Below are positions 18,240 through 28,819 of a stretch of 64,000 nt of DNA, piece after piece (the first letter of the stretch is position 1; each line of letters opens with the position of its first letter). The translations under genes and the position numbers were made by a program. The notes under the pieces are model-generated. The model saw only the letters and a program-made list of their open reading frames with translations, was not told where the DNA came from and did not search any database. This DNA is from Candidatus Nitrosocosmicus oleophilus (lineage in GTDB: Archaea; Thermoproteota; Nitrososphaeria; Nitrososphaerales; Nitrososphaeraceae). The DNA is taken from contig NZ_CP012850.1 of the NCBI RefSeq assembly GCF_000802205.1, positions 1,178,001 through 1,242,000 on the forward strand. Reading direction: 5' to 3'.

Positions 18240-18890
18240 TTGTATCTCATGTAATTGTAGAAAAAAAAAGGAGAAAAGGGCGATACAAACATAATAGATA
18301 TATTATTCTAAAGCCCTGATTTCCAAATAACTTTGAAAAAATGGGATTAATGAAAACAATGCCAACTTCAGAGATATTGAATTTGTTTGGGTTGCAAATC
18401 CGACCAAAAATGGAAACATGCCGCATGAAATCAAAAACCAAAAGTTCTTGTGAAATATTCCTTTAAATATTTCAAAATTGTATGCAAATAAAAAACCTCA
18501 ACAATTCCTAACAGTATTAGAAGAGGCGCGAATATCAATTAGTAATAGATTCCCAAAAGATAATAAAATAGCACAAAGATTATAATAATCATCCAAGACT
18601 GTTTTTTAATAATTCGCCCCAAGGTTTAATCTTCTTTGATCCAATATTAACATCTATATGAACAGCAATTTCCAATGACACAAAGTAAATTAATGCTATC
18701 TTCCCTAACCTTTCGTAATCGTAAGGATTTAAGATCATGATTCCTTACTACAAAGGAAATTCACATCCCGGTATATGTTAGAAATAACATTCCGCAAAAT
18801 AATCTGAACCTTATTGGACCAAATTTCGAGACGAACCATTCGTTTAATCTATTATATTTATGTATTTCTTTTTACCAAAATTATGTTGAA
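18240..18890 (-). pseudogene. Decayed small membrane protein gene
   Basis: The minus strand shows broken but clearly protein-like pieces. FGPIRFRLFCGMLFLTYTGM comes first. Next is IMILNPYDYERLGKIALIYF and HIDVNIGSKKIKPWGELL. Last are two hydrophobic helices (IIIIFVLFYYLLGIYY, LIFAPLLILLGIVEVFYL) ending near YLKEYFTRT. Frames change and stops intervene several times. No family was recognised beyond a multi-helix membrane protein. The end points are approximate. Confidence 0.5.
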
Positions 18891-19026
18891 AATGTAAAAC
18901 ATATGTTAACTTGTAGTAATCTGAAAAATCCTATTGACAAAAGAAATGACGATAATTCCACTTCTCCATTGTTTTAATAATTAATTTATCAAGATCATGA
19001 TGGTCACATCATACCATCTATTATTC

Positions 19027-19527
19027 TTACTTGTAAAAAGAATTACTAAACCAAAAATGTGAAAAATCGTCGTATAATTCTTTCTGAGGTATAGGAAAAT
19101 CAGCCGATATAACTGTAGTAATTAATTCCTTATTACTCATCAGTAGTTTAAACATGTCATGTTCAGTAACAATACCTACAAGGGCAGTTCCTTCCAGAAT
19201 AATAACTCTTCTTATCTTTCGTTCATACATTAATTTCATTGCGTCTAAAACCGATGCATTTTGTGAGAGTGTAATTAATGGATAACTCATGAGTTTTCTA
19301 ATAGGAACTTCCAAGTCTGATAATGAAAATGTGCTTACTACTCTAACTACATCCCGCTCAGTAATGATGCCTACTGGATTTTTGCTCTCATTATTATCAA
19401 TAATTACAACTGAACCTATATTGTTGTCTATCATAACCTTAGAAGCACCAAAAACATCTTGTTCTTGATCAATTACTTTAACATTTTTATTAACTATCTG
19501 TGAAATACCAATCGATTCTAGACCCAT
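19027..19527 (-). CDS. CBS-domain pair protein
   Basis: This 166-residue regulatory protein has two CBS motifs. The first is about residues 8-65, ending GSVVIIDNNESKNPVGIITERDVVR. The second is about 76-130, ending RRVIILEGTALVGIVTEHDMFKLL; both are described in part only. Tandem CBS domains form a Bateman module that binds adenine nucleotides such as AMP, ATP or NADH. There is no fused effector domain. It lies upstream of and divergent from the NDH-2 operon, separated by 610 bp. Confidence 0.92.
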   Translation of the reverse strand: MGLESIGISQIVNKNVKVIDQEQDVFGASKVMIDNNIGSVVIIDNNESKNPVGIITERDVVRVVSTFSLSDLEVPIRKLMSYPLITLSQNASVLDAMKLMYERKIRRVIILEGTALVGIVTEHDMFKLLMSNKELITTVISADFPIPQKELYDDFSHFWFSNSFYK

Positions 19528-20137
19528 TAATTTTCTTATATTTCCTTTTATATTAAACTATATATTCTGAAACTGCTAGGTAATAAGATATAAGCAACAA
19601 ATCTTGGTATTATTACTAATTAAAAGTATACAAAGGAAATAACAAACTTAGTTTACATGTGAAATTATTATTTCAGTATAAAATGATATCATACATTCAA
19701 TAAATTCTCATTAACTTATACTTTTACTCATATACCCGTCCCCTGCTAAAAAAGATAATGCAATAGATAGTAGATTATATACAAAATTAACCATATATCT
19801 GATATATGCGCGAAAGTGGGAAAGTGCACTCATCAATCAGATGTATTTGATTAAACAATTGATGATCAGATATCAAAAATACATTCGAGTGCAATCGTTT
19901 AAATTGCAATCTCTTTATTAGATACATTATTATAGTTTAGAGAATAGCTTGATGATACTATGAGAAAATACCATATTCAAAATATACCAACACATTGTTA
20001 CTCTACAAATATTTTTAGCAGCAAATTTAACAATAGAAAACAGCAATATATTACAATCCATGCCAACTCAAGAAACAGTTATTGCATTTGAACCAATATG
20101 AATAATAACCACGTGGAATAAAACCGAGACATATCAA
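19528..20137. promoter_or_regulatory. Divergent control region with TGCAAT module (19890-19935)
   Basis: This region separates the CBS gene (minus) from NDH-2 (plus). TGCAAT at 19890-19895 and 19905-19910, then ATTATTATAG at 19926-19935, repeat exactly the words and spacings seen at 7179-7224. The start codon is about 200 bases further on, so either the transcript has a leader or the module is a distal operator. No gene was seen in the region. Confidence 0.5.
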
Positions 20138-21472
20138 ATGTTAAAGAAAAATAATGCAAATAAAAACAAACAAATTGTAATATTGGGTGGAGGATTTGGA
20201 GGCATTGGAGTATTAAAAAATCTTCAAGATGAATTTCGGGAAAATAAAAACATAGAAATCACCTTAATAAGCAAAAATAATTTCCTTCTTTTTACCCCCA
20301 TGCTTCCTGAAATAGTATCGGGAGCTATTGAAACAAGACATATAGTAACTCCTATTCGTTCATTTTGCAATAAATCAACGTTTTATGAGGCGGAAGTAAA
20401 ATCAATAGATTTAGACAACAAAGAGATAACTATAACTCATACTATTGGAAGAGAAACGCAAGATTCTGATGTTGAAGAAAAAGAAGGACACGATCATAAA
20501 CTTCGATATGATTATCTTGTTATTGCATTGGGAAGTGAAAACAATTTCTTTGGTAATTCTAATATCCAAGAAAATGCATTTACGTTAAAGACTATTACTG
20601 ATGCAATTATTTTAAGAAACCATTTAATCAAAGTTCTAGAACAAGCAAACATAGAACAAGATGACAAAGAGTTGAGAAAAAGTTTATTGACTTTTGTAGT
20701 TGTCGGAGGAGGTTTTAGCGGTGTTGAAACGGTAGGAGCAGTTAACGATTTCATACGCGAATCTGTCAAACGATATTATCCGAATATTTACATGTCAGAT
20801 GTAAAAGTCATCCTAGTTAGCGCTACTAATAATCTATTAGAACAAATAGATGAGGATCTAGGGCATTACGCTTTAGAAAAATTAAAGCAAAATGGAGTGG
20901 AATTTATTATGGATACTCTGGTTAAAGATATAGCCAAAAATACGACAATATTAAATAACGATATTGTAATACCTTGTTATTCTCTTATTTGGACTGCTGG
21001 AGTAACACCTAATAAATTAATTACAGATCTTAACTGCAAACATGATAAAAATCATAGAATTATCGCGAACAATTATTTAGAAGTAACTGGGTACGAAAAT
21101 AGTGTTTATTCTCTAGGAGATTGTGTTTCTATAATCGATCCTCATACAGGAAAACCATATCCTCCCACAGCACAGCACGCAATAAAACAAAGTGATGTTG
21201 TATCAAAAAACATTATTTCTTCTATCAAAGGGAAACCTGAAAAAGACAAACAATTATTTGATTACAAATCAAAAGGAATGATGGCACAGATTGGTAAAAG
21301 AACTGGAGTCGCAATTTTCTTTGGTAAAATCAAATTGCATGGGATATTAGCTTGGTGGCTTTGGCGTATGTATTATTTAATAAACTTACCCACAACAAAA
21401 AAGAAAATCAAGGTCATTGGGGATTGGACATTTGATTTCATCTTTAAACCTGATATAAGTCAAATTCAATAA
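20138..21472 (+). CDS. Type II NADH:quinone oxidoreductase (NDH-2)-like
   Basis: This 444-residue flavoprotein should oxidise NAD(P)H and reduce membrane quinone without pumping protons. The first Rossmann loop IVILGGGFGGIGVL (about 11-24) binds FAD. The second, FVVVGGGFSGVETVG (about 190-204), binds NAD(P)H. SLGDC (about 328-332) closes the FAD site. The C-terminal HGILAWWLWRMYYLINLPTT segment is amphipathic and would anchor it to the membrane. It heads a plus-strand run with patatin (70 bp later) and the Mo fusion. A sulfide:quinone reductase is less likely, since its extra cysteines are absent. Confidence 0.9.
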   Translation: MLKKNNANKNKQIVILGGGFGGIGVLKNLQDEFRENKNIEITLISKNNFLLFTPMLPEIVSGAIETRHIVTPIRSFCNKSTFYEAEVKSIDLDNKEITITHTIGRETQDSDVEEKEGHDHKLRYDYLVIALGSENNFFGNSNIQENAFTLKTITDAIILRNHLIKVLEQANIEQDDKELRKSLLTFVVVGGGFSGVETVGAVNDFIRESVKRYYPNIYMSDVKVILVSATNNLLEQIDEDLGHYALEKLKQNGVEFIMDTLVKDIAKNTTILNNDIVIPCYSLIWTAGVTPNKLITDLNCKHDKNHRIIANNYLEVTGYENSVYSLGDCVSIIDPHTGKPYPPTAQHAIKQSDVVSKNIISSIKGKPEKDKQLFDYKSKGMMAQIGKRTGVAIFFGKIKLHGILAWWLWRMYYLINLPTTKKKIKVIGDWTFDFIFKPDISQIQ

Positions 21473-21542
21473 AGAGAAAGGATAGGAAGATTTTGATATA
21501 TTTAAAAATAACAATAAGAAGAAAAGGGATAAGAGGATAAAA

Positions 21543-22697
21543 ATGGACATTGAAACCATTCTCGTACTTCAAGGAGGGGGTTCACTTGGTGCTTATGAAT
21601 GTGGAGTGTATAAAGCACTTTACAAAAGAGGCATCGAATTTGATATTCTCGCTGGTTCATCCATTGGTGCCATTAACGCGTCAATAATAACTGCTGCACA
21701 GAATTCAGAAAAAAATACTTCTGAAATCCTTGAATCTTTTTGGCTCACGCTTGCTGAAAATATCAACCCATCAGGTTTCAATTTTGAAATTCCATACCTA
21801 TCTTTTGATAAAAAAATGGCTCTATGGGCTTCAATGCAATCGTCGTTTTTTGGTAATTCAAAGGCATTCTTACCAAAATGGTTTAGTCCCGGTTCTCCCT
21901 TTTATTTTGATCCATCCAATTGGACGTATCTCTATGATTTGACTCCACTCAGAAAGACATTAAAAGGGTTTATAGAATTTGAGAATCTCAAGAAAATTAC
22001 TACTGACAAAAATGATAATAAATTCGACAAAAACAAATCAAACTCTGCAAGACTAATTGTAACTTCTACAGACATACAGAAAGGAGAACCAGTGATCTTT
22101 GATAATGCTCATATGGACATCGATGTAAATATGATAGCTGCTTGTGCAGGTTATCCTTTCTATGGATTAAAGTGGACCATAATAGATGGGAGATATCTAT
22201 GGGATGGAAGTTTGTTAACCAATACCCCAATGATGGAGGTTATGAGAGCGTCCCCGCTAAAAAATAAGAAGTTATACATTGTAGATGTTTTTCCACGTCA
22301 GCAAGAAGAAATTCCCAGTAATATGATTGAAGTTTGGCATAGAGCCAGAGATATAATGTTTATGGATAAAACAGACACAAATATAGAAATGCTAAAGATT
22401 AGTGAAAAATATCTAAACCTCTTAAAGAAAATGCACGATATTGTTAACTCAGAGGATGCGAAAATAGATCAAAGTACAAGAGATAAACTAAATCAATTAG
22501 ATTCTGACTATCGTTCCTTAACCCAAAGTCATGGCGCAGCCATAATGGATGTGGTAAGAATAGGTAGAAAGGAAAGAGATTCGCATTATTTATTTGAAGA
22601 TGCAGACTTTTCTAAATATAGGATAAAAAGACTTATTGAAGAGGGTGAAAAGGATGCAGAATCTAAGCTTAAAAGGGAAAAGAATGTTGTAAAGTGA
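21543..22697 (+). CDS. Patatin-like phospholipase (copy 1)
   Basis: This 384-residue lipid acyl hydrolase has the patatin Ser-Asp dyad. The oxyanion loop is LQGGGSLGAYECG (9-21). The nucleophile elbow is G38-S-S40-I-G42. The partner Asp is in WDGSLLTN (D221). The C-terminal 130 residues are charged and helical. It follows NDH-2 and precedes the Mo fusion on the same strand with 70-bp gaps, suggesting one transcription unit at the membrane. A paralogue at 46877 shares the whole architecture. Confidence 0.92.
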   Translation: MDIETILVLQGGGSLGAYECGVYKALYKRGIEFDILAGSSIGAINASIITAAQNSEKNTSEILESFWLTLAENINPSGFNFEIPYLSFDKKMALWASMQSSFFGNSKAFLPKWFSPGSPFYFDPSNWTYLYDLTPLRKTLKGFIEFENLKKITTDKNDNKFDKNKSNSARLIVTSTDIQKGEPVIFDNAHMDIDVNMIAACAGYPFYGLKWTIIDGRYLWDGSLLTNTPMMEVMRASPLKNKKLYIVDVFPRQQEEIPSNMIEVWHRARDIMFMDKTDTNIEMLKISEKYLNLLKKMHDIVNSEDAKIDQSTRDKLNQLDSDYRSLTQSHGAAIMDVVRIGRKERDSHYLFEDADFSKYRIKRLIEEGEKDAESKLKREKNVVK

Positions 22698-22767
22698 TTC
22701 TATATGAGGAGAAAAAGATATCAACGTACTCATGGTGTTGTGATCTCAAAAACATGTTAATGATCAA

Positions 22768-24246
22768 GTGCATTATGTAATGGTATTCGATGATTTCCCA
22801 TTTTGGTTACGGTTTGCACATTTTATAAATATAGTCTTTATCATTTTATTGATCAGAAGTGGTGTCGAAATACTTAGTGCTCTTCCAAAGTTATACTGGA
22901 ATGATCATGCAAGACCAGGTACAGAGTGGATAAAATTTACCAAAAAAAAGTTCACACCTAATTTTAAGAAAAGGACGTGGATTTCCCTTGAGGAAGAAGA
23001 ATCTTTTTCATCGTGGATAGCGTTACCGGGTCACAAGAACCTTGGAATAGGCCGTCACTGGCATTTTTTATCCATTATTTTCTGGATATCTAATGGTGCA
23101 GCATACTACATCCTACTTTTTACAAGCGGTGAATGGCAGCGGCTCATTCCTACTTCATGGTCGATTTTACCAGAGGCTATTAATGATGTGATGTTGTACG
23201 CAAGCTTTCAATTTAATCTTCCAGGTAATCCTTATGATTCAATACAACAACTAACGTATTTTAGCGTAGTTTTCTTACTTGGTCCATTCATGATTGCAAC
23301 AGGTGCTGCAATGTCTCCTTCTATAGATGCTAGATTTCCAAGGTATCCCAAGATCTTTGGAGGCAGACAGGCCGCACGATCTCTACACTTTCTCGGAATG
23401 ATTGGCTTTGTTTTGTTTATTATAGTACATGTAGCTATGGTTATATTATCCAATTTTTCAGAAAACATGGGTAACATTTTCTTAGGTCAGGCTACCAGTT
23501 TTGGCATCGCAGTTGGAATATTTGCACTTTTTGTTCTTGTAGTTGTAGCAGTTAATGTCTGGGCTACTGGCATTTCACTTAAAAATCCAAGGCTTGTACA
23601 GCGCAAACTTGGCGCTATAATAGATCCCATAAGACAAACTTTGTTTAATAAAGTTGTATCAAGACAACAGTTTTCAAAATCAGATGTAACACCTTTTTTT
23701 AGAGTTAATGGTTATCCCCCTGATACAAAAGAGTATGAAAACCTGATGAGAAATGGCTTTTCTGACTGGAGATTAAAAGTTCTGGGATTAGTAGAAAAAC
23801 CACTTGAACTCTCACTTGTGGATTTGTATGCATTAAAAAAAGAGATACAAATTACAGAACATTCTTGTATCCAAGGATGGACCGCTATAGGAGAATGGGG
23901 TGGAGTTAGTATGAATCATCTTCTTTCAAAATGCAAACCTCTCCCTCAAGCAAATTATGTAGTGCTTTACTCTTATCAATTTACTGACGGAGACCAATTT
24001 TATGAGGCAATTCCAATAGAACTTGCTAAACACCCACAAACCATACTTGCGTATGAGATGAACGGGGATTTATTAGATATACCTCATGGGGCACCGTTAC
24101 GATTGAGAGTTGAAACTCAACTTGGATACAAGATGGTAAAATGGATAAAATCTATCGAACTTGTAGACGATTATAAAAATATAGGTATGGGGCAAGGAGG
24201 ACATCGTGAAGATCATATGTATTATGATTTAGGTGCAGGGATTTAG
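22768..24246 (+). CDS. Cytochrome b-sulfite oxidase-type molybdopterin fusion protein
   Basis: This 492-residue protein joins an N-terminal di-heme cytochrome b-like membrane part (about 10-270) to a sulfite-oxidase/YedY-type molybdopterin domain (about 305-480). Candidate heme histidines are H18, H97/H99, H207 and H221 in hydrophobic helices. The Mo-binding cysteine is C367 in EHSCIQGW. In bacteria MsrP (Mo) and MsrQ (cytochrome) are separate proteins; here they are one chain. It may reduce oxidised methionines or another S/N-oxide with quinol electrons. It ends an apparent NDH-2/patatin/Mo unit. ATG at 22780 is an alternative start. Confidence 0.88.
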   Translation: MHYVMVFDDFPFWLRFAHFINIVFIILLIRSGVEILSALPKLYWNDHARPGTEWIKFTKKKFTPNFKKRTWISLEEEESFSSWIALPGHKNLGIGRHWHFLSIIFWISNGAAYYILLFTSGEWQRLIPTSWSILPEAINDVMLYASFQFNLPGNPYDSIQQLTYFSVVFLLGPFMIATGAAMSPSIDARFPRYPKIFGGRQAARSLHFLGMIGFVLFIIVHVAMVILSNFSENMGNIFLGQATSFGIAVGIFALFVLVVVAVNVWATGISLKNPRLVQRKLGAIIDPIRQTLFNKVVSRQQFSKSDVTPFFRVNGYPPDTKEYENLMRNGFSDWRLKVLGLVEKPLELSLVDLYALKKEIQITEHSCIQGWTAIGEWGGVSMNHLLSKCKPLPQANYVVLYSYQFTDGDQFYEAIPIELAKHPQTILAYEMNGDLLDIPHGAPLRLRVETQLGYKMVKWIKSIELVDDYKNIGMGQGGHREDHMYYDLGAGI

Positions 24247-24344
24247 AAGTATAAGAGATATGTTTAGACCTGAAATACATCGATCATGGTATAACAAGTT
24301 CAATGTCCTGTGCTGACCCTGTTAACTTAGATGCTTTCCCAAAA

Positions 24345-25159
24345 TTATCTTTCTATAGATGATCATACAACAAGAGAAACTGTACCAACCCTATTTCTCG
24401 GCGTTCTTCTTGTACCTTGTAAATAATTTTCTAAACCTGTTGAGCAATGAATTGGTTCTTTCGACAACTCACCTTCTTTTAGGGGAATATTTTTTGCTTT
24501 TGGGTTTCGCTTTTATTTTATTCTTATCCCTTGTCCTTTCTTTCTCTTGCATGGTACGTGTAGGAGATAGTCTCGTTTGATTAGATCCTGCTCCTCAGAT
24601 TTGAAATTGTATGCTTTGTCTAGACAAAGATGTTGCGGCCACATTCTTCTTCCTAATTTAGGTTTGGATGATGAAAACGATGATAGTCGTCTGATAACCG
24701 TAATATCTACAACATCAGTTCCCAGTTTGACCTCATGGGTGCTGGCATATGATATGATAAACAGAAAAAGGGATACCGTCCTTATTTGTCAAAATATGTC
24801 TTTTTGTGCTCAGTTTGCTCCTGTCTGTAGTATTATTCCCGGTCATCGTCCCCTAAAAGCGATCTGATAGATGTGCAATCTAATGATTGCCCTGTCCAGT
24901 TTATACCACCTTGATTATCCTATATTTTTAATAGTCTGATCCCTATCCTTTTAAAGATATCTAGTCTATTCCATTCCTTGAATCTCCTATGACATGTAAA
25001 GGTCAAACCGTCTTCTTTGGTGAGTATCTTCCACTGACAGCCAGTTCGCAGGACGTATAGGATACCGTCATGTACTTTTCTGTATGGTACTATCGGTTTA
25101 CCTATAATCTTGAATGGTTTCTCTCGGTAAAACAACTTTAATCTCATCCCATAATTCAT
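24345..25159 (-). pseudogene. IS5-type transposase pseudogene
   Basis: The N-terminal 79 codons (24920-25159) are intact and read RTGCQWKILTKEDGLTFTCH, then RRFKEWNRLDIF, a typical IS5/DUF4096 N-terminus. Further down the minus strand, in several frames, come GIIPQTGAN-like, DKAYNFKSEEQDLIKRDYL and VVERTNSLLNRFRKLFTRYK, which contains the Glu of the DDE triad. Stops and frameshifts interrupt it. No clear inverted repeats or target duplication were found, so the element ends are unknown. Confidence 0.82.
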
Positions 25160-25376
25160 CAGGAATCTTAAGTATGACAGACGTTCTTTATTATTACTCT
25201 CCTTAAGGATACTGGTCGTACCACTGTAAAAAAATCAACTAGCTATAATTCTATCGAATTTGGCATAAGCACTTGATAATAAGACTGAGAAAACATCGAA
25301 TATTTAAAAGAAATTATCTATATTTGTATTTAAATAGCCATGTACAAAGGCTTAATCTTTTTATTCTTAATACTAT

Positions 25377-25877
25377 ATGTATAAACATATCTTGTCAAAT
25401 TATGCTTCATTTAATTTAACAAATCAAAAAATTTCAAATATTCTAGTAGCGATAGATGGCTCCGAACATTCATTCAAAGCTGCAGAATATGCCATTGATT
25501 TAGCTAAATCTTTTGGAGCACACCTATATGCCGTTACCGTTACATATATTCCTGCATCAGAAAATCTATCACAAAAAGATGTAATAAATAAATCACTAAT
25601 AGAAGACAATATTGATAATAATGATAGAAAAGATGCAGGGAAGTGGTTTGAAAGCTTTACTCAAAATGCAAAAGAAAATGATATTCAATTAAAAACAGAA
25701 TTAATTAACAGTGCTAGATCTGTAGACTATGTAATATTAGAGTATGCAGAAAGACAAAAAATTGATTTAATTATGGTTGGAACTAGAGGACGAACAGGAT
25801 TTAAGAAATTATTGTTAGGAAGTATCGCCTCTTCTATAGTAACATATGCTCATTGTCCTGTAATGGTTGTTAAATAG
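25377..25877 (+). CDS. Universal stress protein (UspA family)
   Basis: This is a 166-residue UspA protein. The first strand is ISNILVAIDGSEHSFKAAEY. The ATP-binding signature GTRGRTGFKKLLLGS is followed by CPVMVVK at the C-terminus. About 20 residues precede the conserved strand, and an internal ATG is not available before it, so the ATG at 25377 is retained. It sits alone between two dead insertion elements. Confidence 0.9.
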   Translation: MYKHILSNYASFNLTNQKISNILVAIDGSEHSFKAAEYAIDLAKSFGAHLYAVTVTYIPASENLSQKDVINKSLIEDNIDNNDRKDAGKWFESFTQNAKENDIQLKTELINSARSVDYVILEYAERQKIDLIMVGTRGRTGFKKLLLGSIASSIVTYAHCPVMVVK

Positions 25878-25945
25878 TATTAACTAATGTCAAAATTGAA
25901 GGCAGTATCAAAGATAACTCCAGAGAAATGATACTTTAATAATTC

Positions 25946-26479
25946 GCTCTGTTCACTTAAGTATTTATAATTTACTGTCATGACAATCATCAAACTGATT
26001 CAGTAGATCATTATGTGGCCTAATTTACAATTCTTCAACTTGCAAGGAAAGTAATCCTTAAGACCTTCTGTTCTATAGTTGGTATACTGCATATTCCTGC
26101 AGTAATGTTGTTTTGATATTGGGATGTATGTAATTGATCGAGTTGCAGGAATCTACAAGCTTGTGGATATTAGGTGTTCCCATTCGTAAAAGGGGGGGAG
26201 CTTTTCATGAATCCGGACCAAATCTGATATAAACCTCTATGTATTGACAAGTTCTTAAATTTTTTTTTCTTGATTATTTTTTTGTATGATGTTCTTGAAT
26301 CTAGTTCCAAAGTACAAGATAGTTTCATCTAAAAAAATAAGGTAATCTTTCAAATATTTCCTTGTAAAAAGTCTGAAAAATATAAATGCAAACTGTAACC
26401 AATATAGTTTGACGGTATTCCACTTTTGGCAATTCTAATGAATCTTTATTCTACATCCTTATTTTAAGTGAATAGAGCC
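25946..26479 (-). mobile_element. Decayed IS6-family element
   Basis: The ends GCTCTGTTCACTTAA (from 25946) and TTAAGTGAATAGAGCC (to 26479) match the terminal repeats of the intact element at 2208-2870. AATAATT occurs just outside both ends, a worn target duplication. The minus strand inside holds transposase pieces matching the intact protein: LDETI, RFISDLVRIHEK, YPQACRFLQLDQ and a PC-K-NC-L end. Stops, frameshifts and about 130 missing bases disable it. It is an older insertion of the same lineage. Confidence 0.82.
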
Positions 26480-26769
26480 AAATAATTACAGAAATTTTGA
26501 ACCTGATAAATTAAGGAAAAAAATAAAAGCTAGATAAACATTATTGTGTTTTCTTTGTGAATAGATAAACTTTCCTTCCACCGTCTAAGGCTTCTCTATA
26601 TTCAAGTATCATAAATATAAATAGGAATACTTTTTTATTATTGCATTTTTGTCAATATTTTGTTAATTTTCCTAAAGGATTTACTGAAATATAAAAGTAT
26701 AACACATAGTCATCATGGTTTGAAGTTGTTAGAGATATGATGTTAGAAAAGTAATTAGATTAATTCCAT

Positions 26770-26862
26770 TTATATGACTTTATCCATAGTTATTTTATGA
26801 TGAATCTCAATTTTTCCCTTTAGTGTTCGATGGAGGCTTATTGCATCTTCTTCCAAACTCAA
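26770..26862 (-). pseudogene. Malic enzyme 5' fragment (30 codons)
   Basis: The minus strand encodes SLEEDAISLHRTLKGKIEI, the same as residues 2-20 of the malic enzyme at 41404-42612. About 43 bases are identical. The initiator ATG is TTG here, and the frame ends at a TAA after 30 codons. It lies 90 bp downstream of the fumarase stop. It is the stump of a lost malic-enzyme paralogue or a duplicated gene start. Confidence 0.82.
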
Positions 26863-26951
26863 TTAAACAATTAACTGAAATGTGATCTTGTTATGGTATA
26901 TATGATATTATTGTATAATTAGAACAGAAGATAAAGAATTTGAAATACTAT

Positions 26952-28652
26952 TTAATTATTTTTTGGGTCAGTACAATTTTCATGAGATGTCATATTCTCT
27001 GGCTTAACAAGTCGGTCATATTCTTCTCCAGACAAATACCTCAACGCAAGTGTAGCCTCTCGAAGAGAGATGCAATCTTTATGTGCTTTTTTAGCAATCT
27101 CTGATGATTTATCGTATCCTATGACAGATTTTAATGCAGTTACTAACATTAGAGATTCTGATACCATATCGTACATATATTTTTTATTTGGCACAATTCC
27201 TTGATCTTCTATTTGTTTTTCATCAACATGTATAACGTTTTTTTGTATACAAAATTCGCGAAATGTATTGCATACATCCGCTAAAAGCCTAATTGACTGC
27301 AATATATTGAATGCAATAACTGGCTTGAATACATTAAGTTCAAAGTTACCTTGTGAACCTGCCATTCCAATTGTCATGTCATTACCAATAACCTGACAAC
27401 ATACCATAGTCATAGCCTCACATTGAGTAGGATTCACTTTACCTGGCATTATAGATGATCCGGGTTCATTCTCCGGTATACGAATTTCACCTATCCCACA
27501 ACGCGGACCAGACGCCATCCATCTTATGTCGTTAGCAATCTTCATAAGAGAACAAGACAACGTTTTTAATGCGCCACTCATCGCAACAATAGGATCATGA
27601 CTGGCCAAAGCAGCAAACTTATTGGAAGCGGAGCGAAATGGTAATTGAGTCTCTTTTGCAATTTGTTTAGACATTTCTTCGCCAAATCCTTTGCAGGAAT
27701 CTAGTCCAGTACCTACTGCCGTACCACCTATAGCAAGATCATATAATCCATCAAGTGCTTGTTCTATGTACTTGTAATCCATATCAAGTTGCGCAACCCA
27801 GCCTGAAATTTCTTGTCCAAACATTATAGGTACTGCATCTTGTAAGTGGGTCCTGCCGACCTTGACCACATCTGCATATTCTCTGGCTTTTTTATGTAAG
27901 GCGTTCCGTAAATTAAGTATACTTTGCAGTAATGATATTCTATTCTTATTGTTGTGAAGATGTTGTATAAAGGGAGTATCTATAATCTCCAATACCGATG
28001 CAATGTGCATTGCAGTAGGAAAAACATCATTAGAGGATTGAGACATATTAACATCATCATTTGGATGTATCGGCTGTTTTGACCCGACGATTCCACTAGA
28101 TAATTCGATAGCACGATTGGAAATGACCTCATTGACATTCATATTTGACTGAGTTCCTGAACCTGTTTGCCACACAAAAAGAGGAAAATGATCATCTAGT
28201 TTCCTAGAGATAACTTCTGTAGCTGCATTTACAATAAGTGTGGCTTTTTCCTGTGATAATCTCTTATTTTTAGGTAATAGTGGAGATGAATTAACAATTG
28301 CAGCACATTTTTTGATTAAGGCTAAAGAATGTATTATTTCTAAAGGCATGTGATCATTCCCAATGGAAAAATGTTCTACAGACCGTTGGGTTTGTGCACC
28401 CCAATACCTGTCTGAATTTACTCTTATTTTACCCATACTATCAGTCTCATTACGCATATCATTCGTCGTGGAGAATTGGGATTTTCGTTTGTGTAACCTG
28501 GTTTGTAGATCTTTAATAGCATTGTATATATTAATCGAGTCTCCTGGCTTATCAAATATATTGTCAATAGATTTAGAATTTTTCAGTTCCAATATTCTAC
28601 ATATCGTGTCTATTGTTTCAATATCTTTATTTGAAAAATTTAAAGTATACAT
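26952..28652 (-). CDS. Class II fumarase (FumC family) with N-terminal extension
   Basis: It interconverts fumarate and malate in the TCA cycle. The core shows [43 protein letters not shown] and the signature [13 protein letters not shown]. The frame gives 566 residues, about 65-70 more than usual at the N-terminus. The extension ([18 protein letters not shown] onward) looks helical and protein-like. Met66 (28457) just before [10 protein letters not shown] would give a normal-length enzyme. It diverges from sdhA across 167 bp, a sensible pair for consecutive TCA steps. Aspartase is an alternative of the same superfamily, less likely. Confidence 0.9.
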   Translation of the reverse strand: MYTLNFSNKDIETIDTICRILELKNSKSIDNIFDKPGDSINIYNAIKDLQTRLHKRKSQFSTTNDMRNETDSMGKIRVNSDRYWGAQTQRSVEHFSIGNDHMPLEIIHSLALIKKCAAIVNSSPLLPKNKRLSQEKATLIVNAATEVISRKLDDHFPLFVWQTGSGTQSNMNVNEVISNRAIELSSGIVGSKQPIHPNDDVNMSQSSNDVFPTAMHIASVLEIIDTPFIQHLHNNKNRISLLQSILNLRNALHKKAREYADVVKVGRTHLQDAVPIMFGQEISGWVAQLDMDYKYIEQALDGLYDLAIGGTAVGTGLDSCKGFGEEMSKQIAKETQLPFRSASNKFAALASHDPIVAMSGALKTLSCSLMKIANDIRWMASGPRCGIGEIRIPENEPGSSIMPGKVNPTQCEAMTMVCCQVIGNDMTIGMAGSQGNFELNVFKPVIAFNILQSIRLLADVCNTFREFCIQKNVIHVDEKQIEDQGIVPNKKYMYDMVSESLMLVTALKSVIGYDKSSEIAKKAHKDCISLREATLALRYLSGEEYDRLVKPENMTSHENCTDPKNN

Positions 28653-28819
28653 AGATTAGTTACGTCTCGTTTCTTTAAAAGTTATTTAGACGTTTCATTT
28701 ACTTCATTAAATAAAGGATGAGTATTTCTATTCAATAAAAATTAAATCGAGAGATTATAATCGGTTTGAGTTGTTTTTACCGAAATATTCAATTGTATTA
28801 ATATATTATAGTATTCAGA

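Noticed and set aside
24359-24867. Two plus-strand frames (24359-24580, 24577-24867)
   Set aside because: They are antisense to recognisable transposase pieces of the IS5-type pseudogene.
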